A stretch of DNA of 32,952 nt from the NCBI GenBank assembly GCA_964535125.1, contig CAZHSN010000019.1:1-32952 (forward strand), written 5' to 3'. Below are positions 24,012 through 32,440 of this stretch, piece by piece. The translations under genes were made by a program, and so were the position numbers. The notes beneath the pieces are model-generated. The model was given only the letters and a program-made list of their open reading frames with translations. It was not told the origin of the DNA and did no database searches. The DNA comes from CAZHSN01 sp964535125 (GTDB lineage Bacteria; Armatimonadota; HRBIN16). Position 1 is the first letter of the stretch. Every line of letters starts with the position of its first letter.

Positions 24012-25879
24012 TTGTTGGCCGTCGCCTCCTTGTCCGCCGAACCCGCTGCAGCGCCATCCTTATCAACATCGTATTTGCGGGCCCGGGGTTTGATCATGCC
24101 GGTGTCGACATCCTGATAGGTGAACTCGGGATCGCCGCCGTTCCATGCCGCTATCGTGGTCTTCAGGAATCGGTCATCATCACGGTTGGGGAAGTCCGGC
24201 TTGTAGTGGGCTCCGCGGCTTTCATCTCGCAGCAGAGCGCCTTTCGTGATGATATGCGCCAATTCGAGCATGTTCCGCATGGCGCGCGTGAAACACGCCG
24301 TCTGGTTGGTCCAGGGGCCATTGTCCGCCACACCGCACTGGGACCAGCGGGTCTTCATCTCGGCGATGTGGTCGAGTGTCTTCTGCAGGCGGTCGTTGTA
24401 CCGTACCACGGTCACGTTGTCCGTCATGATATCGCCGAGTTCGGTGTGCATGGCATATGCGTTCTCCGGACCGTCCATGCGCAGGATGTCATCATATTCC
24501 TGCTGCCGTCTGGCCCGTTCTGCATCGAACACGGTTGACTTGGCATCTGCCGCTGTCGTCCCCAGTGACCTCACGTAACGGGCGATGGCGTTGCCTGTCA
24601 CCTCCCCTGCAAAAATGCAGGCCAACAGCGCGTTCGCGCCCAGCCGGTTCGCACCGTGGTACTGGTATTCGCATTCGCCGGCCGCATAGAGCCCTGGAAT
24701 GTTGGTGGATTGGTTCCGTACACTCTCCGGATCGAGTAAGCCGTCTGCTGTTCGGCCGAAGTCCACCCACAGTCCGCCCATGGAATAGTGCACCGAAGGG
24801 AAGACCCTCATGGGGGTATCTCGGGGATCCTCTCCCACGAACTTGATGTAGATTTCCAAGATGCCCAGCAGTTTTCTGGTAACTTCTTCGCGCGGCAGAT
24901 GCGTGATGTCCAGGTAGACCTCGTTTCTCCCCCGAACGCCCTGCTTCTGGTTCACGCAGATGTCGAATATCTCGCGTGTGGCGATGTCACGCGGAACGAG
25001 ATTTCCATAAGCCGGGTACTTCTCTTCAAGGAAGTAATACCGATCGGACTCCGGTATATCAGCCGGTCGACGTGAGTCGTTTGCATTGCGCGGCACCCAT
25101 ACGCGACCGCCTTCACCACGGATGCCTTCAGACATCAGGCGATTCTTGTCTTCGCCGGGAATGGCGGTGGGATGTACCTGTATGAACTCAGGATTGGCAT
25201 ACAGCGCTCCCTGCTGATAACACAGGCTGACGGCTGATCCGGTGTTGATAATCGAGTTAGTGGACTTACCGTAGATATACCCCGGACCGCCCGTGGCGAT
25301 GACCACGGCGTCGGCAGGAAAGCTGCGGATTTCCATGCGGTAGAGATCCTGAGCGATGAGCCCGCGACAGATACCATTGGCATCCGGAACGATGCCCAGG
25401 AACTCCCACATTTCGTACTTGGTTACCAGACCCTGGACCTCGTATCGACGAACCTGCTCATCGAGCGCGTACAACAACTGTTGACCGGTTGTGGCGCCAG
25501 CGAACGCAGTCCGATGATGTTTGGTGCCGCCAAAACGCCGAAAGTCGAGCAACCCCTCAGCGGTGCGGTTGAACGGCACGCCCATGCGGTCCAGCATGTA
25601 GATGATGCCCGGAGCGCGTTCTGCCATACTGCGTACCGGCGGCTGGTTAGCCAGAAAGTCACCGCCGTAAACGGTGTCGTCGAAGTGCTCCCAGGTGCTG
25701 TCACCTTCCCCTTTGGTGTTCACTGCGCCATTGATGCCGCCTTGCGCGCATACGGAATGGCTGCGCTTTACCGGAACCAGCGAGAACAGGTCAACGGCCA
25801 GCCCCTGTTCAGCGCACTTGATGACGGTCATCAGGCCGGCCAATCCGCCCCCCACAACTGCGATGCGATGTGTAGCCAT
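24008..25879 (-). CDS. sdhA: Succinate dehydrogenase flavoprotein subunit
   Basis: The 623-residue catalytic subunit oxidises succinate to fumarate with covalent FAD. The FAD fold begins VVGGGLAGL (8-16). H41 in RSHSVCAQGG is the expected FAD-linked histidine. Active-site landmarks are HPTAI (236-240), RGEGGR (254-259), R297 in VPRDIATR and H364 in SVHYSMGGL. GANRLGANALL lies near 425. The C-terminal tail beyond about residue 600 is lysine- and alanine-rich. A GGAGG site about nine bases before the ATG and a 19-base gap after sdhC place it second in the operon. Family and length agree well; type B relatives such as Bacillus SdhA are the closest in style. Confidence 0.97.
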   Translation of the reverse strand: MATHRIAVVGGGLAGLMTVIKCAEQGLAVDLFSLVPVKRSHSVCAQGGINGAVNTKGEGDSTWEHFDDTVYGGDFLANQPPVRSMAERAPGIIYMLDRMGVPFNRTAEGLLDFRRFGGTKHHRTAFAGATTGQQLLYALDEQVRRYEVQGLVTKYEMWEFLGIVPDANGICRGLIAQDLYRMEIRSFPADAVVIATGGPGYIYGKSTNSIINTGSAVSLCYQQGALYANPEFIQVHPTAIPGEDKNRLMSEGIRGEGGRVWVPRNANDSRRPADIPESDRYYFLEEKYPAYGNLVPRDIATREIFDICVNQKQGVRGRNEVYLDITHLPREEVTRKLLGILEIYIKFVGEDPRDTPMRVFPSVHYSMGGLWVDFGRTADGLLDPESVRNQSTNIPGLYAAGECEYQYHGANRLGANALLACIFAGEVTGNAIARYVRSLGTTAADAKSTVFDAERARRQQEYDDILRMDGPENAYAMHTELGDIMTDNVTVVRYNDRLQKTLDHIAEMKTRWSQCGVADNGPWTNQTACFTRAMRNMLELAHIITKGALLRDESRGAHYKPDFPNRDDDRFLKTTIAAWNGGDPEFTYQDVDTGMIKPRARKYDVDKDGAAAGSADKEATANK

Positions 25880-25898
25880 AGTCGTTATCCTCCCCAGA

Positions 25899-26564
25899 TC
25901 AATGCATGCGGAAAGCGTAGAATGCGAACCAGCCCCATGCGGTCAGCACGGCGAACAACCCCAGGCAGATGTACCCGAACACCTGCTGAGACCGCGCGCT
26001 GAGCACCAGACCCCACCGGATAGCGAAGTTCCATACGCCGTTCGCCAGATGGAACGTAGCTGATGTGATGCCTGCCAGATAGATCAAGGCGATCCAGGGA
26101 TTCGCCAGCCGTTCGGCCATGGCGTCGTAATAGATCGTTTCCAAGCCGTGGACACGAGCCGCAAAGGTGGTGGTATACACGTGATAACCAATATAGGCCA
26201 CCAGTATCACGCCGGATACGCGTTGGAGTACATACATCCAGTTGCGCAGGTAGTTGTAAGGGGTGATGTTGGCGCTGCCGTGAGTGGTGATGAGCAGCCC
26301 GTACAACCCATGGAACAGCAACGGGACAAAGATGATGCCCCATTCCATCAAGAAGAACAGATGGTGCGGCATGATCTCGTTAAAGAAACGAATCACCGCA
26401 TTGAACTGGGCTTTGCCGGCAAACGCAAACGAGTTCAATGTGAGATGCTGTACCAGGAACAACCCGATGGGGATGATGCCGGTCAGCGAGTGAATCTTAT
26501 GCAACAGATGGTTGTCCGGAGCGACGACCGATCTGCGGTAAGGTTCGGAGGTGGTCACAGCCAT
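25899..26564 (-). CDS. sdhC: Succinate dehydrogenase cytochrome b558 membrane anchor
   Basis: The 221-residue anchor has five hydrophobic helices and holds two hemes, as in Bacillus SdhC; no SdhD is needed. All four heme-ligand histidines of that family are present: H40 (LVQHL), H85 (LFHGLYG), H128 (GYHVY) and H172 (TFHLANG). It passes electrons from SdhB to quinone. The frame extends to a TTG at 26570, but an AAGGAG site nine bases before the ATG at 26564 favours the shorter start. It opens the sdhCAB operon and has a TATAAT promoter element upstream. Di-heme anchors can couple quinone reduction to membrane potential, so a low-potential quinone such as menaquinone is likely. Confidence 0.95.
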   Translation of the reverse strand: MAVTTSEPYRRSVVAPDNHLLHKIHSLTGIIPIGLFLVQHLTLNSFAFAGKAQFNAVIRFFNEIMPHHLFFLMEWGIIFVPLLFHGLYGLLITTHGSANITPYNYLRNWMYVLQRVSGVILVAYIGYHVYTTTFAARVHGLETIYYDAMAERLANPWIALIYLAGITSATFHLANGVWNFAIRWGLVLSARSQQVFGYICLGLFAVLTAWGWFAFYAFRMH

Positions 26565-26621
26565 GATCAATGGCTCCTTGATCCTTTAGGAATTCGGGCG
26601 ACGGTGAGCGCCGCCACGGAC

Positions 26622-26627
26622 ATTATA
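26622..26627 (-). promoter_or_regulatory. -10 element of the sdhCAB operon
   Basis: A perfect TATAAT on the minus strand would start transcription about 50 bases before the sdhC ATG. The -35 region is poor (TGTCTA at 17 bases), which suggests help from an activator. An 18-base inverted repeat lies about 40 bases further upstream. Confidence 0.6.
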
Positions 26628-26667
26628 CAGGGCCATCGTGAAAATAGACACAATATCCGGCGCTAAA

Positions 26668-26685
26668 TCGTTACATACGTAACGA
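26668..26685. promoter_or_regulatory. 18-base inverted repeat between sdhC and rimO
   Basis: TCGTTAC and GTAACGA (7-base arms) flank ATAC. The repeat covers the -35 region of the likely rimO promoter and lies about 40 bases upstream of the sdh -10 element. It has the size of a dimeric regulator site and may control one or both divergent units. No regulator can be named. Confidence 0.45.
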
Positions 26686-26698
26686 AGCTTGGTTGCGG

Positions 26699-26704
26699 TA
26701 TACT
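26699..26704 (+). promoter_or_regulatory. -10 element of rimO
   Basis: TATACT would start transcription near 26711, about 36 bases before the TTG start and upstream of its GAGAGG ribosome site. No -35 consensus is seen; the inverted repeat sits there instead. Confidence 0.45.
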
Positions 26705-26746
26705 ATTTTGGACCATCAGGTACCGCCGTCAGAGAGGATACCGTCA

Positions 26747-28183
26747 TTGCCCCCAGGAACCCGCAGACGTTCGCATGAACGTGAACAGGCGCACCGTGGC
26801 GCACCGGTTGTTCGCGTGGCTCTGGTGACCATGGGATGTCCGAAGAACACGGTGGACAGCGAGGAGATGGCCGGCGTGTTGCGGGATGCCGGGTATGATG
26901 TTGTTTCTGATTGCCGCAGCGCCCATCTTATCATCGTTAACAGCTGTGGATTTCTGGCTTCAGCCGAAGAGGAATGTGTGCAAACCGTGTCGTCACTGCG
27001 TACCGCATGTCCGCGTGCCAAAATCCTGGTGGCAGGCTGTATGACGCAGCGCCGGGGCGGCGAGTGGGCCCGGCAGCTGGGAGCGGATGGAGCCATTGGG
27101 GTAGGGCGCATGGCCGACATCGCCTTGGTTGTTCACGACCTGCTTCAAGGCGAGCATCCTGACCTGTGTGGATCGGCGCCGGTGCATCACTGGGCGCTTC
27201 CGCAGCAGCGGCTGCTGTCGACTCCTCCCGGCGTCGCCTGGTTGAAGATCTCTGAAGGATGCGACCACCACTGTGCGTTTTGTACCATCCCGTCGTTCCG
27301 GGGACCGCATGTCAGTAAACCTGTAGACCGCCTGTTGCGCGAAGCTGATGTGTTGAGTCAACGCGGTGTGCAGGAGTTGGTGTTGATTGCCCAGGACACG
27401 ACACGATACGGGCGTGACCTTGCCGGATACGACGACGGATTACCCGGCCTGCTTAAACAGTTATCTTCTACCGGCCAGTTCCGATGGATCCGTGTGATGT
27501 ATATGTGTCCTGACGGGCTGTCTGACGCGTTGATTGACACCATGGGCCAGTTGGACCGCGTGGTACCGTACTTCGATATTCCGTGGCAGCACTGTTCAGA
27601 ACGTGTTCTGAGAACGATGAGACGTCGGGGCAGCCGTGATCACTACAGTGCCATCGTCATGCGTATACGCGACATCCTTCCGGACGCCGCTATCCGAGGG
27701 ACGTTCATCGTCGGCCATCCGGGCGAAGATGACGCAGCGTTCCACGAACTGTTGGAATGGTTGGATGCCATGCAGTTCGATTGGGTTGTTGCGTTTCCGT
27801 TTTCGCCGGAAGCGGGTACAGCGGCTGCCGACTTGGACCATGTCTCAGCGGCTGTCGCGCAAGAGCGGTATCACAGGTTGATGTCTGCGCAACAGGGGAT
27901 CAGCCGAAACCGCGCCCAAGCGATGGTTGGTCGAACCATGGACGTGCTGCTGGAACGCCGCACGAGCCCCCGCCGCGGGCAGGGGCGAACGTATCGGGAT
28001 GCGCCGGAAGTTGACGGCGTCGTGGATGTGAAAGGCGTGATCGGTGATCCGGGGCGGATCTACCCGGTTCGCATCACCGGTTGCACGGCGTACAGTCTGC
28101 AAGGCATCGTCGATACCGATACGGGTGTCCCTCACAACATCCGTCAAGATACTCAACAAGATACCAATCAGGAGGTGGCGTGA
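26747..28183 (+). CDS. rimO: Ribosomal protein uS12 methylthiotransferase
   Basis: This radical-SAM enzyme adds a methylthio group to an aspartate of ribosomal protein S12. From the TTG at 26747 it is 478 residues. The N-terminal methylthiotransferase domain opens VALVTMGCPKNTVDSE and uses C31, C67 and C98 for the auxiliary cluster. The radical-SAM motif is CDHHCAFC (C172, C176, C179). A C-terminal TRAM domain lies near 395-460. MGCPKN and the SFRGP context separate RimO from MiaB. The frame opens at 26693, but that TTG overlaps the TATACT element, and the GAGAGG site nine bases before 26747 fits better. The roughly 20 residues before the conserved core and the C-terminal tail (DTQQDTNQEVA) are unusual. 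The stop abuts the next gene's start. Confidence 0.94.
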   Translation: MPPGTRRRSHEREQAHRGAPVVRVALVTMGCPKNTVDSEEMAGVLRDAGYDVVSDCRSAHLIIVNSCGFLASAEEECVQTVSSLRTACPRAKILVAGCMTQRRGGEWARQLGADGAIGVGRMADIALVVHDLLQGEHPDLCGSAPVHHWALPQQRLLSTPPGVAWLKISEGCDHHCAFCTIPSFRGPHVSKPVDRLLREADVLSQRGVQELVLIAQDTTRYGRDLAGYDDGLPGLLKQLSSTGQFRWIRVMYMCPDGLSDALIDTMGQLDRVVPYFDIPWQHCSERVLRTMRRRGSRDHYSAIVMRIRDILPDAAIRGTFIVGHPGEDDAAFHELLEWLDAMQFDWVVAFPFSPEAGTAAADLDHVSAAVAQERYHRLMSAQQGISRNRAQAMVGRTMDVLLERRTSPRRGQGRTYRDAPEVDGVVDVKGVIGDPGRIYPVRITGCTAYSLQGIVDTDTGVPHNIRQDTQQDTNQEVA

Positions 28184-30001
28184 TTGAACGCACAGGCAGC
28201 CCCTGTTTCAACGGATAACCATTCCAGGCCGTATTTGAGGGCACTGGTCTACCGAACTCTACTGGCCCGCGGCGGCCCCATGCGCCTGAATGAACTGATC
28301 TCCACGGCATCAGGCGGTAATGTGTCGCAGACGGCGGTCCGGTACATTCTGGGTTCCGATTCAGATCACTTCATGACGACGGACCGGCGATGGGCGCCTT
28401 CGACTTGCTTTGAAGACGGAAGACGGCCGCTGCAGGCTCTGGTGCTGCGCATGCTGGACATCGTGTGCCGTCCCGTACCCGCCGCCGAGTTGGCATGGCC
28501 ATTGGCCGGTGTGTATAAGCGTGTGCCGGAAGCCATGCAGGGGATGATCAACCGCATGGCGGACTCGGTGTTCGCCGTGTATCCAGACGGGCTGGGCCGT
28601 CCGGACTGGTTACTCGAACTCACATCGACCAAGCCGGACGATGTAGCGTTCGATAATATGGTGGATCAGGCTCGCGCAGACAAGATCGTCACCGCACTGA
28701 AGAAGACCGAATGGAGCATCGGTAGTCTGGTCGAGCAGATGACCAAGACGAAACAAGCGCTTTCCATCCGGTCATTGCAGTTCATCCGGTGGCGGCTTGA
28801 TCCGACCGGGTTCGATGCAATGGCTTGTGCTGTGGAACTATGGTCCGATCCATCGCTTATCTGCTTCCCTGTTACCGAACCGGATGGCACGCATCCCGTT
28901 CCCTATTTCGCCCCGGCGGCTTTCCTTCCGGCATGGCTGGAGCAGATCAATGACGAGATCGAACAGGTCTGCACGAGTTTCGAGGTCGACACGGCCGAGC
29001 CTTTGGAGCTGACCGACGAACGGCGCGAGGCTGCCATCCAGTTCGTACTGGACAGCCAGCATGGGGTAATGGTACCGGACATCGCCAGGGAGTTATTCGA
29101 CCTGTCGGATGCCGACACCACTTGGGGAGGAGATCTTCAGACGATACGCGCTGCACTGGAGAGCGACAGCCGTGTTACCTGGCTGGGCGGACAGCGTTTC
29201 GGACGGGCTGACTCACTGCCTCCCTATGTCCTGGAAGTGCCTTCTTCCCTGGTGTTTCCGGATCTCCATTTCGAATCTGAAGACGGTGAGCCGCTCGAGA
29301 TTGATCTGGATGACGAAGGCCTCTCCGGAACCTTGAAGTCCGACCTGATGGAACCTCTGGCGCAGGATGTGCTGGATGAGGAAGACGATCGGTTGAAGGT
29401 GCTGCCTGTACCCACCTCCGTCCGGTGTGTGGTAAAGGCCCGGCACAAGGAGATCGGGACGTTTCCGTTGTGTCAGATACCGGATGGCTTTTTCCCCTCG
29501 AAACCACCGATCCAAGTGTTGAGTTTTCTGGATACGGCCACCGGTGTACGGTATGATGCCGTCTACCTGAACCACGGGACGCGACTGCTGTACGGCCTGA
29601 TGGACTTCTACCTGACACGGGAACCGGCCAGCGGACTGGTGTTCACCCTGACACGCACCAACGATCCATGCCGCTATGAGATCGCCTGGGAGGAGACACT
29701 GGAGCAGCGCGTACACTTGAGCGCCTCACGGTACAACGACCTTCTGGCCCGAGCTGGCGCTGTCACCGAATGGTCGACGTTTGAACTCATGGCTGAGCTT
29801 CTCACGTATAACCGGAAGGGTCTGGACTTCCTGAACATTCTCACCGAAGTGAATGTGCTGCGGCGTACAACCCGCCGTCGAGTGGCATCAATACTCAGCG
29901 CGTTTCCGGCCTTCTATGTCAAGGGCGGGTCATGGCACTTCGACGAGAAAAAGCGGGACACACCCATCGAGAAAGCCAAACGGAAATACGTCAGGCGCTG
30001 A
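28184..30001 (+). CDS. Large winged-helix-repeat-like protein of unknown function
   Basis: I do not recognise this 605-residue protein. No signal peptide or membrane helix is visible. Segments near 16-72, 82-136, 277-342 and 530-588 each have the helix-helix-wing pattern of winged-helix modules (for example LRALVYRTLLARGGPMRLNEL and LQALVLRMLDIVCRPVPAAEL). The first two resemble HARE-HTH-like domains, though no motif is diagnostic. A strongly acidic stretch covers about 363-403, and the C terminus is basic (KKRDTPIEKAKRKYVRR). The start is a TTG directly after the rimO stop, with AGGAGGT seven bases away, so the pair is coupled. A hairpin follows the stop. A role in transcription or nucleic-acid binding is inference from the modules only. 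Confidence 0.8.
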   Translation: MNAQAAPVSTDNHSRPYLRALVYRTLLARGGPMRLNELISTASGGNVSQTAVRYILGSDSDHFMTTDRRWAPSTCFEDGRRPLQALVLRMLDIVCRPVPAAELAWPLAGVYKRVPEAMQGMINRMADSVFAVYPDGLGRPDWLLELTSTKPDDVAFDNMVDQARADKIVTALKKTEWSIGSLVEQMTKTKQALSIRSLQFIRWRLDPTGFDAMACAVELWSDPSLICFPVTEPDGTHPVPYFAPAAFLPAWLEQINDEIEQVCTSFEVDTAEPLELTDERREAAIQFVLDSQHGVMVPDIARELFDLSDADTTWGGDLQTIRAALESDSRVTWLGGQRFGRADSLPPYVLEVPSSLVFPDLHFESEDGEPLEIDLDDEGLSGTLKSDLMEPLAQDVLDEEDDRLKVLPVPTSVRCVVKARHKEIGTFPLCQIPDGFFPSKPPIQVLSFLDTATGVRYDAVYLNHGTRLLYGLMDFYLTREPASGLVFTLTRTNDPCRYEIAWEETLEQRVHLSASRYNDLLARAGAVTEWSTFELMAELLTYNRKGLDFLNILTEVNVLRRTTRRRVASILSAFPAFYVKGGSWHFDEKKRDTPIEKAKRKYVRR

Positions 30002-30010
30002 CCAACTAAC

Positions 30011-30031
30011 GCCGGGCGCTGGCCGCCCGGC
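30011..30031 (+). terminator. 8-bp GC hairpin after the winged-helix-like gene
   Basis: GCCGGGCG (30011-30018) pairs with CGCCCGGC (30024-30031) around CTGGC. It starts ten bases after the stop. The following AGTGTTTG is only weakly T-rich and merges with the next gene's promoter. It probably separates the rimO unit from the SLBB gene. Confidence 0.55.
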
Positions 30032-30036
30032 AGTGT

Positions 30037-30065
30037 TTGACACTCAGGTGAACGGTCGCTAGAAT
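30037..30065 (+). promoter_or_regulatory. Sigma70 promoter of the SLBB gene
   Basis: A perfect TTGACA (30037-30042) and TAGAAT (30060-30065, one mismatch) are 17 bases apart. Start would be near 30072, giving a 50-base leader with an AAAGGAG site. The TTGACA lies in a small dyad, AGTGT/ACACT, that a regulator might use. Confidence 0.8.
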
Positions 30066-30121
30066 CCGAACTGTATGACGGCGTCTGTATGGACGGTGCG
30101 CCGAAAGGAGACAACGCAGGC

Positions 30122-31294
30122 ATGATACGAAAACTAACGGCGCTGAGCCTTGTACTCGGTCTGGTCTTCGCCGCCTGGATGACCGCATCGGCGCAGGGAG
30201 CCGTGGTCATCGGTGAGCGTGATGTGGTGCAGCTGACGGTGATCGGTGTCGACACTGAAATGAGCGGCAAGCAGACGGTTGATGATGCCGGAAACATCAA
30301 ACTGCCCCTGATCCAGACCGTTAAAATCGCCGGCATGACGGAAGATGCCGCTGCGGCGCACATCACCAAACTCCTCAAGGAGTATTACGTTGATCCCCGC
30401 GTCACGCTTCTGATCGTTGAACGCGCTCAACGTTTTGTGACGGTGGTCGGCGCGGTCAAGAAGCCTGGCAAGCAGCCGATCCGTGAGGATATGCCGACTT
30501 ACTTGGTGGAGGCGATGCAGACGGCGGAACCACTGCCGGAGGCCGATACCACCCGTGTCGCCTTGCGCCGTTCCGGATCATCGGTGGAAGAGGTGTTCAA
30601 TATCGAGCAGTTGATGCGCTCCGCCGACCCGGCAGGACGTGTGGCTGTGGCCAATGGCGATGTGATCACCGTGCCGCTCCGCCGCATGATGCAGGTGTTT
30701 GTTGTTGGCGCTGTCTCCAAACCGGGCCCCTACCAGATCCCCGAGCAGGGAACACTGGGCGAGGCAATCAACGCCGCTGGCGGCATGACTGCCGAAGCCG
30801 ATGTCTCGCGCATCAGTATTCGTCACGACGGGGCGGCGGAAGATCAGATCATCGCCTTTGAAAGCACCAGTGGCAACGACCCTGCACGTGCGACGCCGCT
30901 CAAGTCCGGTGACCGGGTATTGGTTCCCACGGTCGCTGACAAGGTGTTTTTCTCGGTGCTGGGGCCGGTGGCCCGTCCGGGCACCTATCCGCTGATCGGC
31001 AAGATGCGCATCTCAGATGCGATCAGCGCAGCGGGAGGTTTCCTGCCCAACATCAGCAAGCCAGAGGACACCCGCGTGCTGCGTGCGAAAGGCAAGGACG
31101 GCAAGTCCGAAGTGATCCGTGTTGACTTCAAAAAGGTGGCTGCCGGCGATCAAGAGGATCTGGTGATCGAGCCGAACGACAAAGTGGTCGCTACCGACCG
31201 GCGAACGATGCAGGCGAATGTGGCCAGTATCTCGCAGATCTTGTCGGCCGTTCTCACCACGATCTACCTCATTGATCGCGTTCAGCGGAAATAG
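30122..31294 (+). CDS. SLBB-domain polysaccharide export protein
   Basis: The 390-residue protein belongs to the Wza-like polysaccharide export family, which forms or gates the outer-membrane export channel. An N-terminal signal peptide (about 1-24, MIRKLTALSLVLGLVFAAW then ASAQG) has no lipobox cysteine. The Poly_export domain follows (about 27-100). Three SLBB-type repeats start near 104, 191 and 276, each with a V.GAV..PG-type turn (VVGAVKKPGK, VVGAVSKPGP, VLGPVARPGT). A hydrophobic segment (about 369-387) ends the chain. The frame runs back to 30089, but the signal peptide and the AAAGGAG site before 30122 favour this start. No glycosyltransferase, Wzc or Wzx gene adjoins it. A ComEA-like or envelope-anchored SLBB role is the alternative. 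Confidence 0.87.
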   Translation: MIRKLTALSLVLGLVFAAWMTASAQGAVVIGERDVVQLTVIGVDTEMSGKQTVDDAGNIKLPLIQTVKIAGMTEDAAAAHITKLLKEYYVDPRVTLLIVERAQRFVTVVGAVKKPGKQPIREDMPTYLVEAMQTAEPLPEADTTRVALRRSGSSVEEVFNIEQLMRSADPAGRVAVANGDVITVPLRRMMQVFVVGAVSKPGPYQIPEQGTLGEAINAAGGMTAEADVSRISIRHDGAAEDQIIAFESTSGNDPARATPLKSGDRVLVPTVADKVFFSVLGPVARPGTYPLIGKMRISDAISAAGGFLPNISKPEDTRVLRAKGKDGKSEVIRVDFKKVAAGDQEDLVIEPNDKVVATDRRTMQANVASISQILSAVLTTIYLIDRVQRK

Positions 31295-31306
31295 CCGGGT
31301 GGATGT

Positions 31307-32440
31307 ATGGCGTCAGCTGTAACCGCTGAAATCAGTGCATCCCGTGTTGCTCGCGTGCAGGATGCCCTGTGTTCAGCTGGCGCCGATGTATTGATCCTGG
31401 GAGCGGGGAGTAACACCCGTTACCTCTGGGGGTACGGGGAAGGCACCTATGAGCGCTTCTGTGCCGCGTTTGTCGGCCGCCAGCAAGAGCCTGTGTTTGT
31501 CGTTCCCCGCATGTCTCTACCCAACGCGTATACCACGCTCCTGGCCGGCCATCGCGTCGTGGCTTGGGATGACTCTGATGGGCCAGTCAACGCCATTGAA
31601 GAAGCGCTACGCTTGGTTGGCGTGCAACCCGGTGTCCGTGTGGCTCTGGACGACGCCCTGAAGGTCAGTTGGGCGCTGGAAATCGGGGACGTCCTGCACG
31701 GTAATGCGACTTTTCAACAAGCCGCCGCTATTCTGGGGCCAGTTCGGGCCGTAAAGGAACCCGATGAACAGCGTGTGCTGATTGATGCGGGCGAACGGAC
31801 TTGGGCATGCTGGAATGATCCGCAAGTGCGCCTGCATCGTCTGTCGGAGTCACATGCAGCGGAGGTGCTCTCGACCGCGCTGCGGCAATGCGGGGCATCG
31901 GATACTTTTGCTATCGTGGCCTCAGGCAGGCATACGGCGTCTCCGCATCACCAATCGGGTGATGAGGTTATCGGCGATGGATTGCTGCTCTGCGACTTTG
32001 GCGGATGTTTTGACGGCTACTGGTCTGATATTACCGTTACCTTGGCCTTGGGACACGCGACGCCCCATCAGGTGCAGGTATATCATGCTGTCTGGCGTGC
32101 TTGGCATGATGCGGTCTTGGCCGTGCGTCCTGGAGTATCTTCTTCTGACATCGACCATGCTGCGTGGTCGGTGCTTGAACGGGAAGGCTTGGGGCCATAT
32201 GTGGCGCACCGCACGGGCCACGGAATCGGCCTGGAGATACACGAATTCCCTTGGATATCGCGGCAGAGTCATACATTGCTGGAAGAAGGCATGACGTTTA
32301 GCGTGGAACCGGGCATCTACATTCCCAACGCGTTTGGCGTGCGACTGGAGACTGTTGTGGTTGTAGAAGCCACCGGCTGCAGGCTGCTGACGCCGGCTCC
32401 GCCTGAAAACCTGCCGGTAGTCCCGGTTGGGGGTGATTGA
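31307..32440 (+). CDS. M24 family metallopeptidase (Xaa-Pro peptidase type)
   Basis: The 377-residue protein has the creatinase/aminopeptidase P layout. A substrate-positioning N-terminal domain (about 1-145) precedes a pita-bread catalytic domain (about 150-377). The five metal ligands are present: D230 (CDFGG), D241 (WSDIT), H305 (GHGIGLEIHE), E334 (VEPGIY) and E348 (RLETV). It should cleave peptides at proline bonds in the cytoplasm; aminopeptidase P, prolidase and a promiscuous M24B role cannot be separated by sequence. It starts 12 bases after the SLBB stop with a GGTGG-like site, so it is probably cotranscribed. Its TGA overlaps the ATG of the sugar kinase by one base. Confidence 0.92.
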   Translation: MASAVTAEISASRVARVQDALCSAGADVLILGAGSNTRYLWGYGEGTYERFCAAFVGRQQEPVFVVPRMSLPNAYTTLLAGHRVVAWDDSDGPVNAIEEALRLVGVQPGVRVALDDALKVSWALEIGDVLHGNATFQQAAAILGPVRAVKEPDEQRVLIDAGERTWACWNDPQVRLHRLSESHAAEVLSTALRQCGASDTFAIVASGRHTASPHHQSGDEVIGDGLLLCDFGGCFDGYWSDITVTLALGHATPHQVQVYHAVWRAWHDAVLAVRPGVSSSDIDHAAWSVLEREGLGPYVAHRTGHGIGLEIHEFPWISRQSHTLLEEGMTFSVEPGIYIPNAFGVRLETVVVVEATGCRLLTPAPPENLPVVPVGGD

